From: Candidatus Nanosalina sp. J07AB43
Lineage (GTDB): Archaea; Nanohalarchaeota; Nanosalinia; Nanosalinales; Nanosalinaceae
Direction: 5' to 3'
NCBI GenBank assembly: GCA_000220375.1
Contig: GL982576.1
Location: 289,750 to 326,525, forward strand
DNA length: 36,776 bases
Part shown: positions 26,076 to 35,200 of the stretch, piece after piece
Layout: every line of letters begins with the position of its first letter
Numbering within the stretch: position 1 is the first letter of the stretch
The notes under the pieces: model-generated
Database searches by the model: none
What the model saw: the letters and a program-made list of their open reading frames with translations, nothing else
What the model was told of the DNA's origin: nothing
Translations under genes and position numbers: made by a program

Positions 26076-27663
26076 ATGGATGAGAGACCTGTCTTCTGGA
26101 GCGATCAGCTAGCATTTGGAACAAGAAAAAAGTTTGAAGATGAAGAAGAATATGTCTGTGCATCAGGAGTTTCTCCATCAGGAGTTGTACACGCCGGAAA
26201 CTTCAGAGAAATAATAACCACAGACTTTGTCGTGAAATCCTTGAAGCATCAAGGCGAAGATGTAAAGTTTATTTACTCGTGGGATGACTACGATCGGTTT
26301 CGAAAGGTACCGGAAGGGGTTCCTGAAAGCTTCGAAAAACACATCGGGAAGCCTCTAGTCGAGGTGCCTGACCCACAGGGATGTCATGAGAGCTACGCAA
26401 AACACTACGAAGAAAAGCTGGAGAACCAGCTTGAAGACATGCACGTAGACATAAACTTCATCAGACAGGCTGAAAACTTCAGAAACGGAGAATACGCAGA
26501 TCTTATCAAGAAAGGACTGGAAAAGAGATCGGAAATCAAACAGATATTGGACAAGTACAGAAAAGAGCCTCTCGAAGAACCTTACTACCCTGTACACGTG
26601 TACTGTACAGAATGTGGTAAGGACTTCACAGAGGTCAAATCCTGGGATGGTTCTTACATGTTAGAGTACCACTGCAACGAATGCGGTGAACAGAGAGAGA
26701 TAAACTTCAAACAGGAGGGAAACGTGAAGCCTCCATGGCGTATAGACTGGCCGATGAGATGGAAGTACGAACAGGTAAACTTTGAGCCAGCCGGCAAAGA
26801 GCACTCGGCCGCAGGAGGATCGCGAGACACTGGAAACGAACTATCGGAGAAAATATACGACAAAGAACCACCAGTACACCAGATGTACGAGTTCGTAACT
26901 AAAGACGGATCCAAGATATCCTCAAGTCAGGGAGAAGGAGTTTTCACACTTTCAGAGCTAAAAGACATATACTCACCTGAGATAATTAGATTTCTGTTCT
27001 CAGAGACCAAGCCAAACAAGGCCTTTGAGATACCTTTTGAGTCAGAGGAAGTCATACAAATATATGACAGATTTGACAGATACGAGGAAGACTACTTTGA
27101 AGACTCTGAGGACGACAAAGACACAAGACACCGTGAAAGAGTATACGAACAGGCAGCAGTAGAAGTGCCAGAAAATCAGCCTGTAAGAATACCTTTCAAG
27201 CATGCTGCCTTTGTGGCACAGACAGTTCCTGAGGAGGAATGGAAAACCAATGGAGTAAAATCACTCAAACGCACGGGACATGCACCAGACAGCCTAGACA
27301 GAGATGACAAAAACAGGGTTGTCAGCCGCCTTGAAAGAGCAAAGGAATGGGCCAGGAAGCTACGCACCTGAAAAGTACGTGTATGAGATAAACTGGGATG
27401 GAGATCCTCAAAGTCTAAACATGGAGCAGCAAGACGCAGTGAAGGCCATGAGGAATCGGCTGGAAAATCGGTCTTTTGAGGGCTCAGATGAACTCGATGA
27501 CATGCTTTATACTGTCGCCGAAGAATCAGACTTGAGTACAGGAGAGTTCTTCCAGACAGCTTACAGAGCGCTTCTAGGACGTGAAAACGGTCCAAGGCTA
27601 TCTACTCTGATAGTATCCATAGGACAAGATCAAACCACCCAAATACTTCAGAAACTTGTATGA
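26076..27663 (+). CDS. lysS: class I lysyl-tRNA synthetase, one-base frameshift before the C-terminal domain
   Basis: Class I LysRS charges tRNA-Lys in most archaea. The HIGH-like HAGNF is at residues 39-43, a zinc-binding CTECG and CNECG pair lies in the middle and the KMSKS-like KISSSQG at about 279-285. The first frame ends at TGA 27371 after about 431 residues, too short. The C-terminal anticodon-binding part (YAPEKYVYEINWDG...) continues in the next frame to TGA 27661-27663. Removing one base in 27349-27359 (for example a G of GGG at 27349-27351) joins them into about 529 residues, the family length. ATG 26076 fits the family N-terminus (MDERPVFWSD) better than ATG 26043. It overlaps the rhomboid gene as ATGA. 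Confidence 0.9.
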
Positions 27664-28316
27664 AAGGTAGAGGACTTGAAGCAATCAAGCTCTGCGCTGT
27701 ACTTGCCGCTGTCTACGTTTTACAGATATCTACAGGGTTTCAGCCAGGCTTTGAGGCTGGAGAAAGCATCTGGTGGAAGTTCTTCACCTCGTTCTTTGGA
27801 CACTCTGACATAGAGCACCTTACAAACAATCTATTTTTCATAGGTTTATTTGGCACAATTTACAGCCTTGTCACTAGCAGCAAGAATTTCTGGACAACAT
27901 TCCTGATCTCTGCCGTAGGAGCAAACCTTACAGCATTCATATTCTATCCTAACTCAGTTATAGTCGGCGCCTCAGGAGGAGCCATGGGGCTGCTGTCAGC
28001 TCTCACAGTATATAAACCCAGACAGACCGGTCTAGCCCTAGGTGTGCCCGCACCCATGTACGTGGTTTTAGGTATATACCTTCTGATTAATTCTGCAGGT
28101 CTGACAGGGCAGTCACAGGTTGCATACGAAGCACACCTTTTTGGACTGTTAACTGGAGCAGCAATCGGCCTAAAACTCAGAAATAACTCCTCCACCTCAT
28201 TAGATGAGCCACAGTCAGAGGAATCAGATCCCTCGGATGATGGCGGCAACCAAGATGAAGATAAAGATCTAGATGAAAGAATCAGGAAATGGGAAGAGAA
28301 GTATATGCTTGATTAA
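27660..28316 (+). CDS. rhomboid-family intramembrane serine protease
   Basis: This 218-residue protein has six hydrophobic segments and the rhomboid catalytic elements: GASGG with Ser105 and AHLFG with His159, plus the HLTNNLFF helix start near residue 53. A charged acidic tail (about residues 188-218) faces the cytoplasm. It cleaves membrane proteins within the bilayer. Its ATG overlaps the lysS stop (ATGA), so expression is coupled. Its stop overlaps the stop of the convergent TraB gene. Confidence 0.88.
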   Translation: MKGRGLEAIKLCAVLAAVYVLQISTGFQPGFEAGESIWWKFFTSFFGHSDIEHLTNNLFFIGLFGTIYSLVTSSKNFWTTFLISAVGANLTAFIFYPNSVIVGASGGAMGLLSALTVYKPRQTGLALGVPAPMYVVLGIYLLINSAGLTGQSQVAYEAHLFGLLTGAAIGLKLRNNSSTSLDEPQSEESDPSDDGGNQDEDKDLDERIRKWEEKYMLD

Positions 28317-29455
28317 CAGGCAAGGTTGACGCCGAGGTAGAAAGCAGCTATGAAAGTGGCTGAGGCGCTACCCAAGGTCACAAACACAAAGCTCAGGATT
28401 ATCCTCCCAGCCTGATTTGACCACAGATTCCTGTACTGAGTAATCTTTACTATATTCTCCAGTTCATCCATATTCGGAGGATTAACCTTTCCTTCCACAT
28501 ACGCAGCAACCATTCCAGCACCAAGCGCCGGATCTATAGAGGTAAATGGAGCTGATACAAAAGATGCAATCCACGTAACAGGAGACGACCTAGCCAGTAT
28601 AGCCCCAAAAAAGGGTAAAACAGCGTTAATAAGAAATGCATTTCTAGCCAGAACCAAACCCTGAGAAACACTACAGAAGGCAAATACATAACCAAGGCTG
28701 ACAGCGATGAAGGCAGGCATACCATACTTAGCAACCTTAAACCATGGTATACTGATGCCAGATGTGTCAACGTATTCTCCAGGTGTGTAAGATGTTTCCT
28801 CAGCCCTGAGTTCTTCAGCTAAGCCCTCTACGTGTGCGGCTCCTACAACCACAACAGCCTTGTCAAAATCCTGGTCCAGAATTTTCTCCGCCATAAACTC
28901 ATTTCTTTCGTCAAGAAAAGTCTTTTTGATGGATGGAAACTCGTCCTCAAGCTCCTTCACAACCTGAGATAGCATATCCTCTTGTTTCAGGTTCTCGACA
29001 TCAAGCTCAGATTCAGAAAAGCCAATAGAGCTTAGTAGCTTAACCTTCTCCCAGAACGTCAGTTTCTCAAGAGCCCTGCTGAATGTTTCATTTATATCCC
29101 TGTCAACAAGAGAATACTCAATATTATTTTCTTCTGATACCTTTACGGCCTCAAGAAGCTCTTCACCTGGTTCAACACCCTGCTCTAGGCCCATGCGCCT
29201 TTGATATATGGACAAAAATAGCTTCAGAAACAGAGTAAATCCTTTACCCTGTCTTATAGCCTCAACAAGATTCATCTCCTCCCATCCAGAATCCGAACTC
29301 AGGGACCTGTACCGGTTCTCATCAAGCTCAACAAAGACCCTGTCAGGGCTCTCAGACTCAATCTTCTCCCTGACCTCTTCCTTACTCTCCTCAGAGACAT
29401 GCGCCGTCCCCACTATGGTTATCTTTCTATCGTCAAGCTCGACTTGGGTTTCCAT
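28313..29455 (-). CDS. TraB/PrgY family membrane protein
   Basis: The N-terminal domain (about residues 1-225) has the family's GTAHVSEES near the start, FVELDENRY, and VVVVGAAHVEG. About four membrane helices follow in the C-terminal third. PrgY in enterococci blocks pheromone signalling; archaeal TraB proteins belong to a fold related to EreA/ChaN-like enzymes and their reaction is unknown. The start is ATG 29455; TTG 29467 is an alternative. The length (about 380) is normal. It overlaps the rhomboid gene tail to tail. Confidence 0.85.
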   Translation of the reverse strand: METQVELDDRKITIVGTAHVSEESKEEVREKIESESPDRVFVELDENRYRSLSSDSGWEEMNLVEAIRQGKGFTLFLKLFLSIYQRRMGLEQGVEPGEELLEAVKVSEENNIEYSLVDRDINETFSRALEKLTFWEKVKLLSSIGFSESELDVENLKQEDMLSQVVKELEDEFPSIKKTFLDERNEFMAEKILDQDFDKAVVVVGAAHVEGLAEELRAEETSYTPGEYVDTSGISIPWFKVAKYGMPAFIAVSLGYVFAFCSVSQGLVLARNAFLINAVLPFFGAILARSSPVTWIASFVSAPFTSIDPALGAGMVAAYVEGKVNPPNMDELENIVKITQYRNLWSNQAGRIILSFVFVTLGSASATFIAAFYLGVNLAC

Positions 29456-29545
29456 GGTACTTGCCAAAGATCAGATGTGCAACCGTATTAAACCATTCGA
29501 ACCTAGGGAACCGCTTTTATTACTAGAGACTGAACCTTCGATAAC

Positions 29546-29935
29546 ATGTCTCTGATAGGTGTCAAGGCCGAGAGAAAGATTGTTGATACAGCCGTAATAT
29601 GTGTCTGCGTGATCTCTGCATACTTTGGAGGTATCTTGGCGGCGATGAGTCTGGGGGCTACTGCAACAGCGCTGTCGCTGCCGATAATATTCATAATCTC
29701 AATGGGGTTTATCCACCTAGTGCTGAGGAGAGGAAGAGAGCTTGACAGGGAAGAACATGACAACAAGTATGAATTACTTAAGTCTTTTGCATTCCTGACG
29801 ATGAGCTTTTTGGCCTACAATATAGGAACAGCTTCAGGTGAAAACATCATTCCCACAGCCAGCTTACCGGCTTATCTCACCGCGGCCGCAGTTTCCTTCA
29901 ATATATACTTGATGGGATATAGGGCAAACAGCTAA
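29546..29935 (+). CDS. hypothetical membrane protein, 129 aa
   Basis: The protein has four hydrophobic helices at about residues 13-35, 40-60, 83-97 and 107-125, with a charged loop RRGRELDREEHDNKYE in the middle. I recognise no family. It starts at ATG 29546 and ends just before the stop of the GGPP synthase gene on the other strand. Its upstream region (29456-29545) is shared with the divergent TraB gene. Confidence 0.6.
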   Translation: MSLIGVKAERKIVDTAVICVCVISAYFGGILAAMSLGATATALSLPIIFIISMGFIHLVLRRGRELDREEHDNKYELLKSFAFLTMSFLAYNIGTASGENIIPTASLPAYLTAAAVSFNIYLMGYRANS

Positions 29936-31009
29936 TTACTTTTCCCTTTCCAAACAGAATATTGTCATCTTCTGCAAAAAATCCTTCGAATCCTCTTCTA
30001 GATCAAGTTTCTCAATCATCTCTGAGGCCTCTTCAGCTAATGCCTCCATCCGTTCATGGACATCGGATTTCACGTTCTTCTCCCGGATTAAGTGCTTAAT
30101 TTGTTCTCTTTCCTCATCTGTCATGTCTGTACCAAGCATCTCCCTGACCTTTTCCTCCTTGTCATCAGAGAGCCTCTCAAGAAGCTTTAGCCTGTGAAGA
30201 GTTTTTTTGTCTTCATCAAGATCTGATCCTATGTCTTCTCCAATTTTTTCCTCGTCCCCAAATAATCCAAGCTCATCGTCCTTTAGCTGGAATATAGTTC
30301 CTATCTTCTCTCCTATGTTGTAAAGTTTCTTTCTTTCGTTTTTGTCAACGTCTGCCATAATTGCACCGGCTTTCATAGGCAGTGAGAAGGTGTAACGAGC
30401 TGTCTTTGTCCTGTAGAGATCGAGTATTTCATCTTCAGATGGTTCGTCAGAAGAGTAACCTGAGTAAATATCAACCTGTTCCGCCAGTCCCACATTTGAG
30501 AATTCACGGAAAACAAGCTCCTGAATATTTGACTTTGGGTCCTGTGGTACCTGAAGAGACGACAACACGTTTTGGCCAAGGAAAAATGATACGTCTCCAC
30601 CTGCCAGAGCCATGCTGATTCCAAAGTGTTTTCTCTCTTCAATCCCTTCTTTGTCAGCCAAGTCTCTGTACTGCTTCTGAAACGTTTTCATACCTCTTCT
30701 GCGCAGGTCCTTATCAATTATATCATCGTGCATCAAAATACCGGTGTGAAGTAATTCAACTGCAGCACCTGCCTTTACAGCGCTATCATGATGATCACCG
30801 TTGTAGAACTTGTTGATGATGACGACAAGGGTTCCACGAACCATCTTACCCTCCTTCACCATCTCCTGAAGTCTTTTTCTAACGTCTTTTCTCCACCGGC
30901 CTTGTGTACCTTCTTCCTCCCATTCATCAAGAAAACCGTCAAGGAAAGAAGATATTTCCTTTTTATGGCGGCCTATCTCCTCCAATATCTGTTCTCTTTC
31001 AGAGGCCAT
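29936..31009 (-). CDS. idsA: trans-polyprenyl diphosphate synthase (GGPP/farnesyl synthase)
   Basis: The enzyme builds C15-C20 prenyl diphosphates from isopentenyl and dimethylallyl diphosphate. The first Asp-rich motif is HDDIID at residues 94-99, followed by RRRGMKTFQ; the second is LKDDELGLFGD near residue 240 with KKTL after it. The C-terminal third is a long charged helical region, giving 357 residues, on the long side for the family. The product feeds ether lipids, phytoene synthase (12557) and the cis-prenyltransferase (22134). The start ATG 31009 is clear. Confidence 0.9.
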   Translation of the reverse strand: MASEREQILEEIGRHKKEISSFLDGFLDEWEEEGTQGRWRKDVRKRLQEMVKEGKMVRGTLVVIINKFYNGDHHDSAVKAGAAVELLHTGILMHDDIIDKDLRRRGMKTFQKQYRDLADKEGIEERKHFGISMALAGGDVSFFLGQNVLSSLQVPQDPKSNIQELVFREFSNVGLAEQVDIYSGYSSDEPSEDEILDLYRTKTARYTFSLPMKAGAIMADVDKNERKKLYNIGEKIGTIFQLKDDELGLFGDEEKIGEDIGSDLDEDKKTLHRLKLLERLSDDKEEKVREMLGTDMTDEEREQIKHLIREKNVKSDVHERMEALAEEASEMIEKLDLEEDSKDFLQKMTIFCLEREK

Positions 31010-31102
31010 ACGGAATGATTATCGAGTAAACTCTTTAGTTAATAAGCCATTTTTCTACATATAACCAAAGCTTATACGTACCCGATTCAAAAATTACATT
31101 AT

Positions 31103-31108
31103 AGGTGA
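31103..31108 (+). promoter_or_regulatory. Shine-Dalgarno-like site of the ABC transporter gene
   Basis: The motif aggtga lies 8 nt before ATG 31117, a good ribosome binding site. This contrasts with the leaderless starts elsewhere and implies a transcript with a 5' leader. Confidence 0.5.
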
Positions 31109-31116
31109 ATTGAAAA

Positions 31117-31797
31117 ATGGCTGTAATCAACGTAGATGGTCTAGAGAAAAGTTTTGGCGATGTCAACGCCTTAAATGGAGTGGAACTTGAGGTCAAAAAA
31201 GGAGAGATCGTAGGTGTATTAGGTCCAAACGGAGCCGGAAAATCATCTCTGATGAAAGCACTAACAGGACAGCTCGAGTATGACTCAGGCAACGTATCCG
31301 TTCTTGGAAGAGATCCTGTAAAAGAGCCTGTGGAGGTTAAGAAACGTATCGGAGCTCTTCCAGAAAGAGAAGATCCTCCAAGCTTTCTAACAGGCAGTGA
31401 ATACTTCGAGTTTGTATCAGACGTACGCGAGACAGATATTGAATCCGATAGATGGATTGAGAAGCTGAACCTGAAAGGTAAGCTGAACAAGATGACTCAG
31501 GATCTCTCAAAGGGAGAGAGACAGAAATTGATGATATCACAGGCATTCTTCCATGATCCCGACCTAGTGTTTGTAGACGAACCCCTAGTTAACCTTGACC
31601 CTGTTATACAGGAGCGTGTAAAGGAACTCTTTGAGGAGAAAAGAGAGAACGGGGGCACAATATTCCTATGTACGCACGTAATATCTCTTGCAGAAGAGCT
31701 ATGTGATAGAGTGTTCTTCCTGAAGGACGGAGAGATAGTCGAAGAGATAGAAGACGTAGACAATCTCAAAGACAAGTTCCTTGACTCCCAAGAATGA
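31117..31797 (+). CDS. ABC transporter ATP-binding protein
   Basis: The ATPase subunit is 226 residues long. Walker A is GPNGAGKSS (36-44), the signature is LSKGERQKL near residue 130, Walker B is LVFVDEPLVNLDP near 150, and the H-loop is CTHV near 187. It is nearest to the export-type ABC-2 ATPases. It overlaps the permease gene by 4 nt. Its substrate is unknown. Confidence 0.92.
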   Translation: MAVINVDGLEKSFGDVNALNGVELEVKKGEIVGVLGPNGAGKSSLMKALTGQLEYDSGNVSVLGRDPVKEPVEVKKRIGALPEREDPPSFLTGSEYFEFVSDVRETDIESDRWIEKLNLKGKLNKMTQDLSKGERQKLMISQAFFHDPDLVFVDEPLVNLDPVIQERVKELFEEKRENGGTIFLCTHVISLAEELCDRVFFLKDGEIVEEIEDVDNLKDKFLDSQE

Positions 31798-32943
31798 TAC
31801 GCAAGATGATAAAGGAGGAGTGGCGAAGAAACTCCCGCCTTTACAGAGGCAGAAGCTTCGCTCTCTTTCCAGCAGTGATATTCCTGTTCTCTCTTGGCTG
31901 GAACTACATGGTGGTGAACTTCTCAACCCTCAGCTACCCGATGATAGGCAACTCACTTGCAGCCATAGCAGGGTTAATGGGTGTGGCAGTAGGCCTATCC
32001 GGTTTCTCAGGCAAAGACGCATTCAGAAACGTACTAGGTGATACGAACTACATAGTATTCTCCAGCCATACACTACCTGTATCCAAGAGAAAGCTCTACC
32101 TAGAGTTCTTCATAAAAGATACCTTTTTTTACATGTTCCTAGTCTTAATACCTCTTTCACTGGGTTTCCTAATACCTACAAACTTTGCTATACTGCCATC
32201 CTTACTTGACGCGGCCGCATTATTCACTCTAGGATTAATGTCATCGGCCCTGGTGGCACTAAGCTCGCTTACACTTCCATCTCTGAACATAGTAAACTAT
32301 GGAAATATTGATATACTTGATCCTGTTGCCGATAAATCAGTTGTCGATATATTCAGATCCTCCGGAGGCTTTCTCAAGATACTGTTCTCCCTTGGTGTAC
32401 TGAGCTTTTTCTACTGGGTAATGGTTCTGAACTTCCCGCTTGCATCAATATTCCTTGAAAACCCTCTGCTTTCATTCAGTATACTCATAGGGCTGATAAA
32501 CCTTTCAATCTACAACTGGCTAAATAAGTTTGACTCACTGGAGACATACAGCTATATACCCTCTAGACAGCCTTTCTATAGCACACTCCAAACAAATAGC
32601 CTACCTCTCCCTAGCACTGCCGGTATCATTCGTAATGGTTCTAGCATCGGCCCTAATCTACCAAGGACAGATCCTGCTCTCACTGATTACCGCGGCCTCA
32701 ACAACCGTTTACGGAATGGCTGTAGCTGTCAGAGTACTAGGATTAAACCCTAACCAAAGCCTATTTCACGCAGATATTTTCCTGAAGTATATTCTTGGAA
32801 TGGGAGCGGTGACAGTTCCTCTGCTTTACATGTCGATAATCTATAGTGAGAGGTTTCTGTTCCACGTGCTGGCTGTATGCGGGCTGGGGCTCATGGCCGG
32901 ATCCTTTGTCCTTCTTAGGACTCAGAGAGACGAGCTCAGCTAG
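31794..32943 (+). CDS. ABC transporter permease (ABC-2-like), one-base frameshift
   Basis: A hydrophobic membrane protein with about ten to twelve helices forms the permease partner of the ATPase. The first frame runs to SLETYSYIPSRQP and then becomes unlike a membrane protein, ending at 32753. The next frame continues with DSLSIAHSKQIAYLSLALP and further helices to TAG 32943. Removing one C from the CCC at 32559-32561 gives TYSYIPLDSLSIAHSKQ, a smooth join, and about 382 residues. I annotate the merged gene. The substrate is unknown. Confidence 0.8.
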
Positions 32944-32959
32944 ACACAAGAACCCGGTG

Positions 32960-34096
32960 TCAGAATGTGGGCAAGTCGCCTTCGATTGCCTCTTCAGTTA
33001 TACTTGGGCTGTCAAGCTCCTTTCTAATTGCTTCCTTTACCTCTTCTTTAGATGCCTCTGATCGAACCTCAACGGACTGAGGCTCATCCATAGGAACACC
33101 GATCTGTGAAAGCATCTTCACCTCAGTAAAACCATGTCCAGATAAGCTTTCAGAAATCCTGTTCGCAAGCACATTGTAAATCTTACCAACATGATTCACA
33201 GGGTTCTTCCCTGAAGCCGCCTCAAGGCTCATCGACCTGTGCGGAGTAATCAAACCGTTAACCCTGTTACCTCTGCCAACGCTTCCATCATCACCCATCT
33301 CCGCGGAGGTACCTGTCTCCGTAAGATAGACGTCACCTACCTCCATATCATCAGCAGTATTAACAAAGATCTTTGGCTCAAGAGAGGTATTGTCACGTAT
33401 ATAGTTCTCAGCAACTTTTTTGATTTTCTTCTTAGCCTCCAGATACTCCTCTATGCCGGCAACCCTTTCAGATATCATTGCTGCAGCAACAGTAAGCTTC
33501 AGCTTGCTTCCACGACGCAGACCCATCACTTTAACATCTTCGCCTGCCTCATGTACCTGGTTACGGATCAGCTCCTCCACAGACCTGACTACTTTCTCCG
33601 TGTTTGAAAGAGGTGAGTGACCTACACCAAAACTTGTATCATTGGATACAGGTGACTCATTAGAAAATATCGATTTCAGGTCGGTGGAAGTTTCACCTAT
33701 CCTACAGTCAAACTCAACTTGCCTCAACTTCAGCTCCTCAAAATTATCTCTAATATAGTCTCTTGCAGCCTCCAAAGCGATCTCATCAACAGGAATCTTC
33801 TCACCTTCAAACTCTTTCGTCGCTCTACCAGCCAGAAGCACATAGATTGGTGTAACAACTTCGCCACCACCGTACTTAGGCTTTGAATCACCTGCAACAA
33901 GCTGAACCTCATCAGTGTTATGATGCAGCACCCTTCCAAAACGCTTTTTATACTCCTCAGATAGACTTCTTGAAACAGATTCAGCTATACCATCACATAT
34001 AGAATCCGGATGACCTAGTCCTTTTCTTTCGACTAGCTCGGTATTTCTCTTTCCAACTGGGTCACATTTAACACTTGTATAATCTAGAAACTCCAT
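32960..34096 (-). CDS. metK: archaeal-type S-adenosylmethionine synthetase
   Basis: The enzyme makes S-adenosylmethionine from ATP and methionine. It belongs to the archaeal MAT family, distinct in sequence from bacterial Met[21 protein letters not shown] near the start, [21 protein letters not shown], and [24 protein letters not shown] near residue 275. The length of about 378 is close to the usual 400. The start ATG 34096 is favoured by the TATA-like box about 27 nt upstream and by the family N-terminus; GTG 34114 would add six residues. Confidence 0.93.
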   Translation of the reverse strand: MEFLDYTSVKCDPVGKRNTELVERKGLGHPDSICDGIAESVSRSLSEEYKKRFGRVLHHNTDEVQLVAGDSKPKYGGGEVVTPIYVLLAGRATKEFEGEKIPVDEIALEAARDYIRDNFEELKLRQVEFDCRIGETSTDLKSIFSNESPVSNDTSFGVGHSPLSNTEKVVRSVEELIRNQVHEAGEDVKVMGLRRGSKLKLTVAAAMISERVAGIEEYLEAKKKIKKVAENYIRDNTSLEPKIFVNTADDMEVGDVYLTETGTSAEMGDDGSVGRGNRVNGLITPHRSMSLEAASGKNPVNHVGKIYNVLANRISESLSGHGFTEVKMLSQIGVPMDEPQSVEVRSEASKEEVKEAIRKELDSPSITEEAIEGDLPTF

Positions 34097-34117
34097 ATCA
34101 ACCAGACTACACACTGG

Positions 34118-34128
34118 TTTAATAAAAA
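34118..34128 (-). promoter_or_regulatory. TATA-like box for metK
   Basis: The minus-strand run tttttattaaa is centred about 27 nt before ATG 34096. The distance excludes a leaderless start at GTG 34114. Confidence 0.5.
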
Positions 34129-34182
34129 CGTGACTGATAAGATCTCATGTCTAATTTTTGACGGATAGGGATTCTGTATATT

Positions 34183-34465
34183 TTACACAGATTCCGTCTC
34201 TGGCGGCGTATAATATTCAACATCGGAGTCACTTACTTGCACATCTCTATCTTCAAGCTCTTTCTTATATTCTCTTAGTTTCCAGGTAGACAGAGGATCT
34301 TTAAGGCTCTCATCGTTTTCTTCTATGTAGGATTGAAGCTTGCTACACGTTTTTGTGTGGGCTCCAAAGTCATTCTTATAAGCTGCGTACGCAGGCTGAA
34401 AGCAACGCTGCTCCATAACCAAATGCTGCCAAGCTATCTGGGTCGGACAGTAACTCCTTAACCAT
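34183..34465 (-). CDS. small hypothetical protein, start probably frameshifted
   Basis: The intact 3' frame runs from ATG 34416 (or GTG 34422) to TAG-side 34183 and encodes a hydrophilic helical product of about 77 residues (GAHTKTCSKLQSYIEEN...). An ATG at 34465 in another frame has a TATA-like tatattt about 26 nt upstream and encodes MVKELLSDPDSLAAFGYG before a stop near 34379. There is no TATA-like element before 34416. A one-base change in the overlap (about 34380-34416) would join both into one protein of about 93 residues. The family is unknown, and the merge is less certain than those in the larger genes. Confidence 0.4.
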
Positions 34466-34585
34466 CTCCATGATCTATCCTCAGAAATATAGAATTATAA
34501 ACCATTTCCAGATCTTCGAGATAAGATTGTATTAGATTTCTTCTAGTTCATAGTGGTTGCTCAATAGACGCTTATGTGGCAGTCT

Positions 34586-34840
34586 TTACTGTCTTCTCTG
34601 TTTTTGGAGCTCTTCCGGAATAGTTTCCCTGCTGGATGACATCTTCAATTCAAGTATCCTAGATGAAGGGTAAAACAGGTTTACATTATCCTCAGTTCTG
34701 ATCCAAGCCCCTCCATCCCTGACGTCGATGAAAACCACGTGTTCATAACTGGAGTTAAACTTCTTTTTAGAGCCATCAGGAAGCTGAACACTTACCTCAA
34801 CCATCCTATCCATAGAAACATAGTCAGGTATATCTTCCAT
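34586..34840 (-). CDS. small beta-rich hypothetical protein, 84 aa
   Basis: Starting at ATG 34840, the product has alternating strands (VSVQLPDGSKKKF, HVVFIDVRDGGAWIRTEDNV, ILELKM) ending in a Gln/Arg-rich tail. It looks like a small beta-barrel domain of about 60 residues. I do not recognise a family. It resembles loosely, in strand pattern, the 13419 protein. Confidence 0.6.
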   Translation of the reverse strand: MEDIPDYVSMDRMVEVSVQLPDGSKKKFNSSYEHVVFIDVRDGGAWIRTEDNVNLFYPSSRILELKMSSSRETIPEELQKQRRQ

Positions 34841-34896
34841 ACTTGTCCTTTAACAAGGAGACTGAAAAATCTCCCTTACCAAAAATACGCTATAGC

Positions 34897-35019
34897 ATGT
34901 TTGATGAAATAATATGCACATTTACCGGTCATACACTGGAAAGAGACTCAGATAGAGACCGCGGACCCCTGCCAGGCTTCAAATGCAGCAGATGCGGAAC
35001 CAAAATAAACAGGTTCTAG
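34897..35019 (+). CDS. 40-residue zinc-ribbon-like microprotein
   Basis: The short frame ATG 34897 to TAG 35017-35019 encodes a pattern of Cys-x4-His (ICTFTGH) followed by CSRCG about 18 residues later, close to its C-terminus. This is a plausible zinc-binding microprotein of the kind seen at 910 and 22031. It lies between a divergent small gene and tRNA-Arg. Confidence 0.5.
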   Translation: MFDEIICTFTGHTLERDSDRDRGPLPGFKCSRCGTKINRF

Positions 35020-35038
35020 ACCTTAATTAAGAAGAATT

Positions 35039-35113
35039 CGAGTCCGCAGGGATTTGAACCCTGGGCCTAGCGGTCCGAAGCCGCTCGCTCTGTCCGTGCT
35101 GAGCTACGGACCC
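35039..35113 (-). tRNA. tRNA-Arg (anticodon UCG)
   Basis: The minus strand folds as a full cloverleaf. The acceptor stem GGGTCCG pairs with CGGACTC (one G-U), followed by D-arm TAGCTCAGCACGGACAGAGC and the anticodon stem AGCGG/CCGCT with loop CTTCGGA, anticodon TCG. The T-arm is CAGGG-TTCAAAT-CCCTG and the discriminator G is at 35039. CCA is not encoded and no intron is seen. Confidence 0.93.
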
Positions 35114-35200
35114 ATACAGTTTTCTTATTGTAGTTTTGTTTGTTGGCTTCTATCTTTTTATACAGAATCCTGTGCCTTGAAATTTGTACGGGATAAAATA

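Noticed and set aside
27304-27663. Separate 119-residue protein after lysS
   Set aside because: It begins inside lysS and continues the LysRS C-terminal domain (YAPEKY); it is the frameshifted end of lysS.
35054-35200. N-terminal extension of the Nudix protein
   Set aside because: It runs through tRNA-Arg; the Nudix fold begins at ATG 35201.
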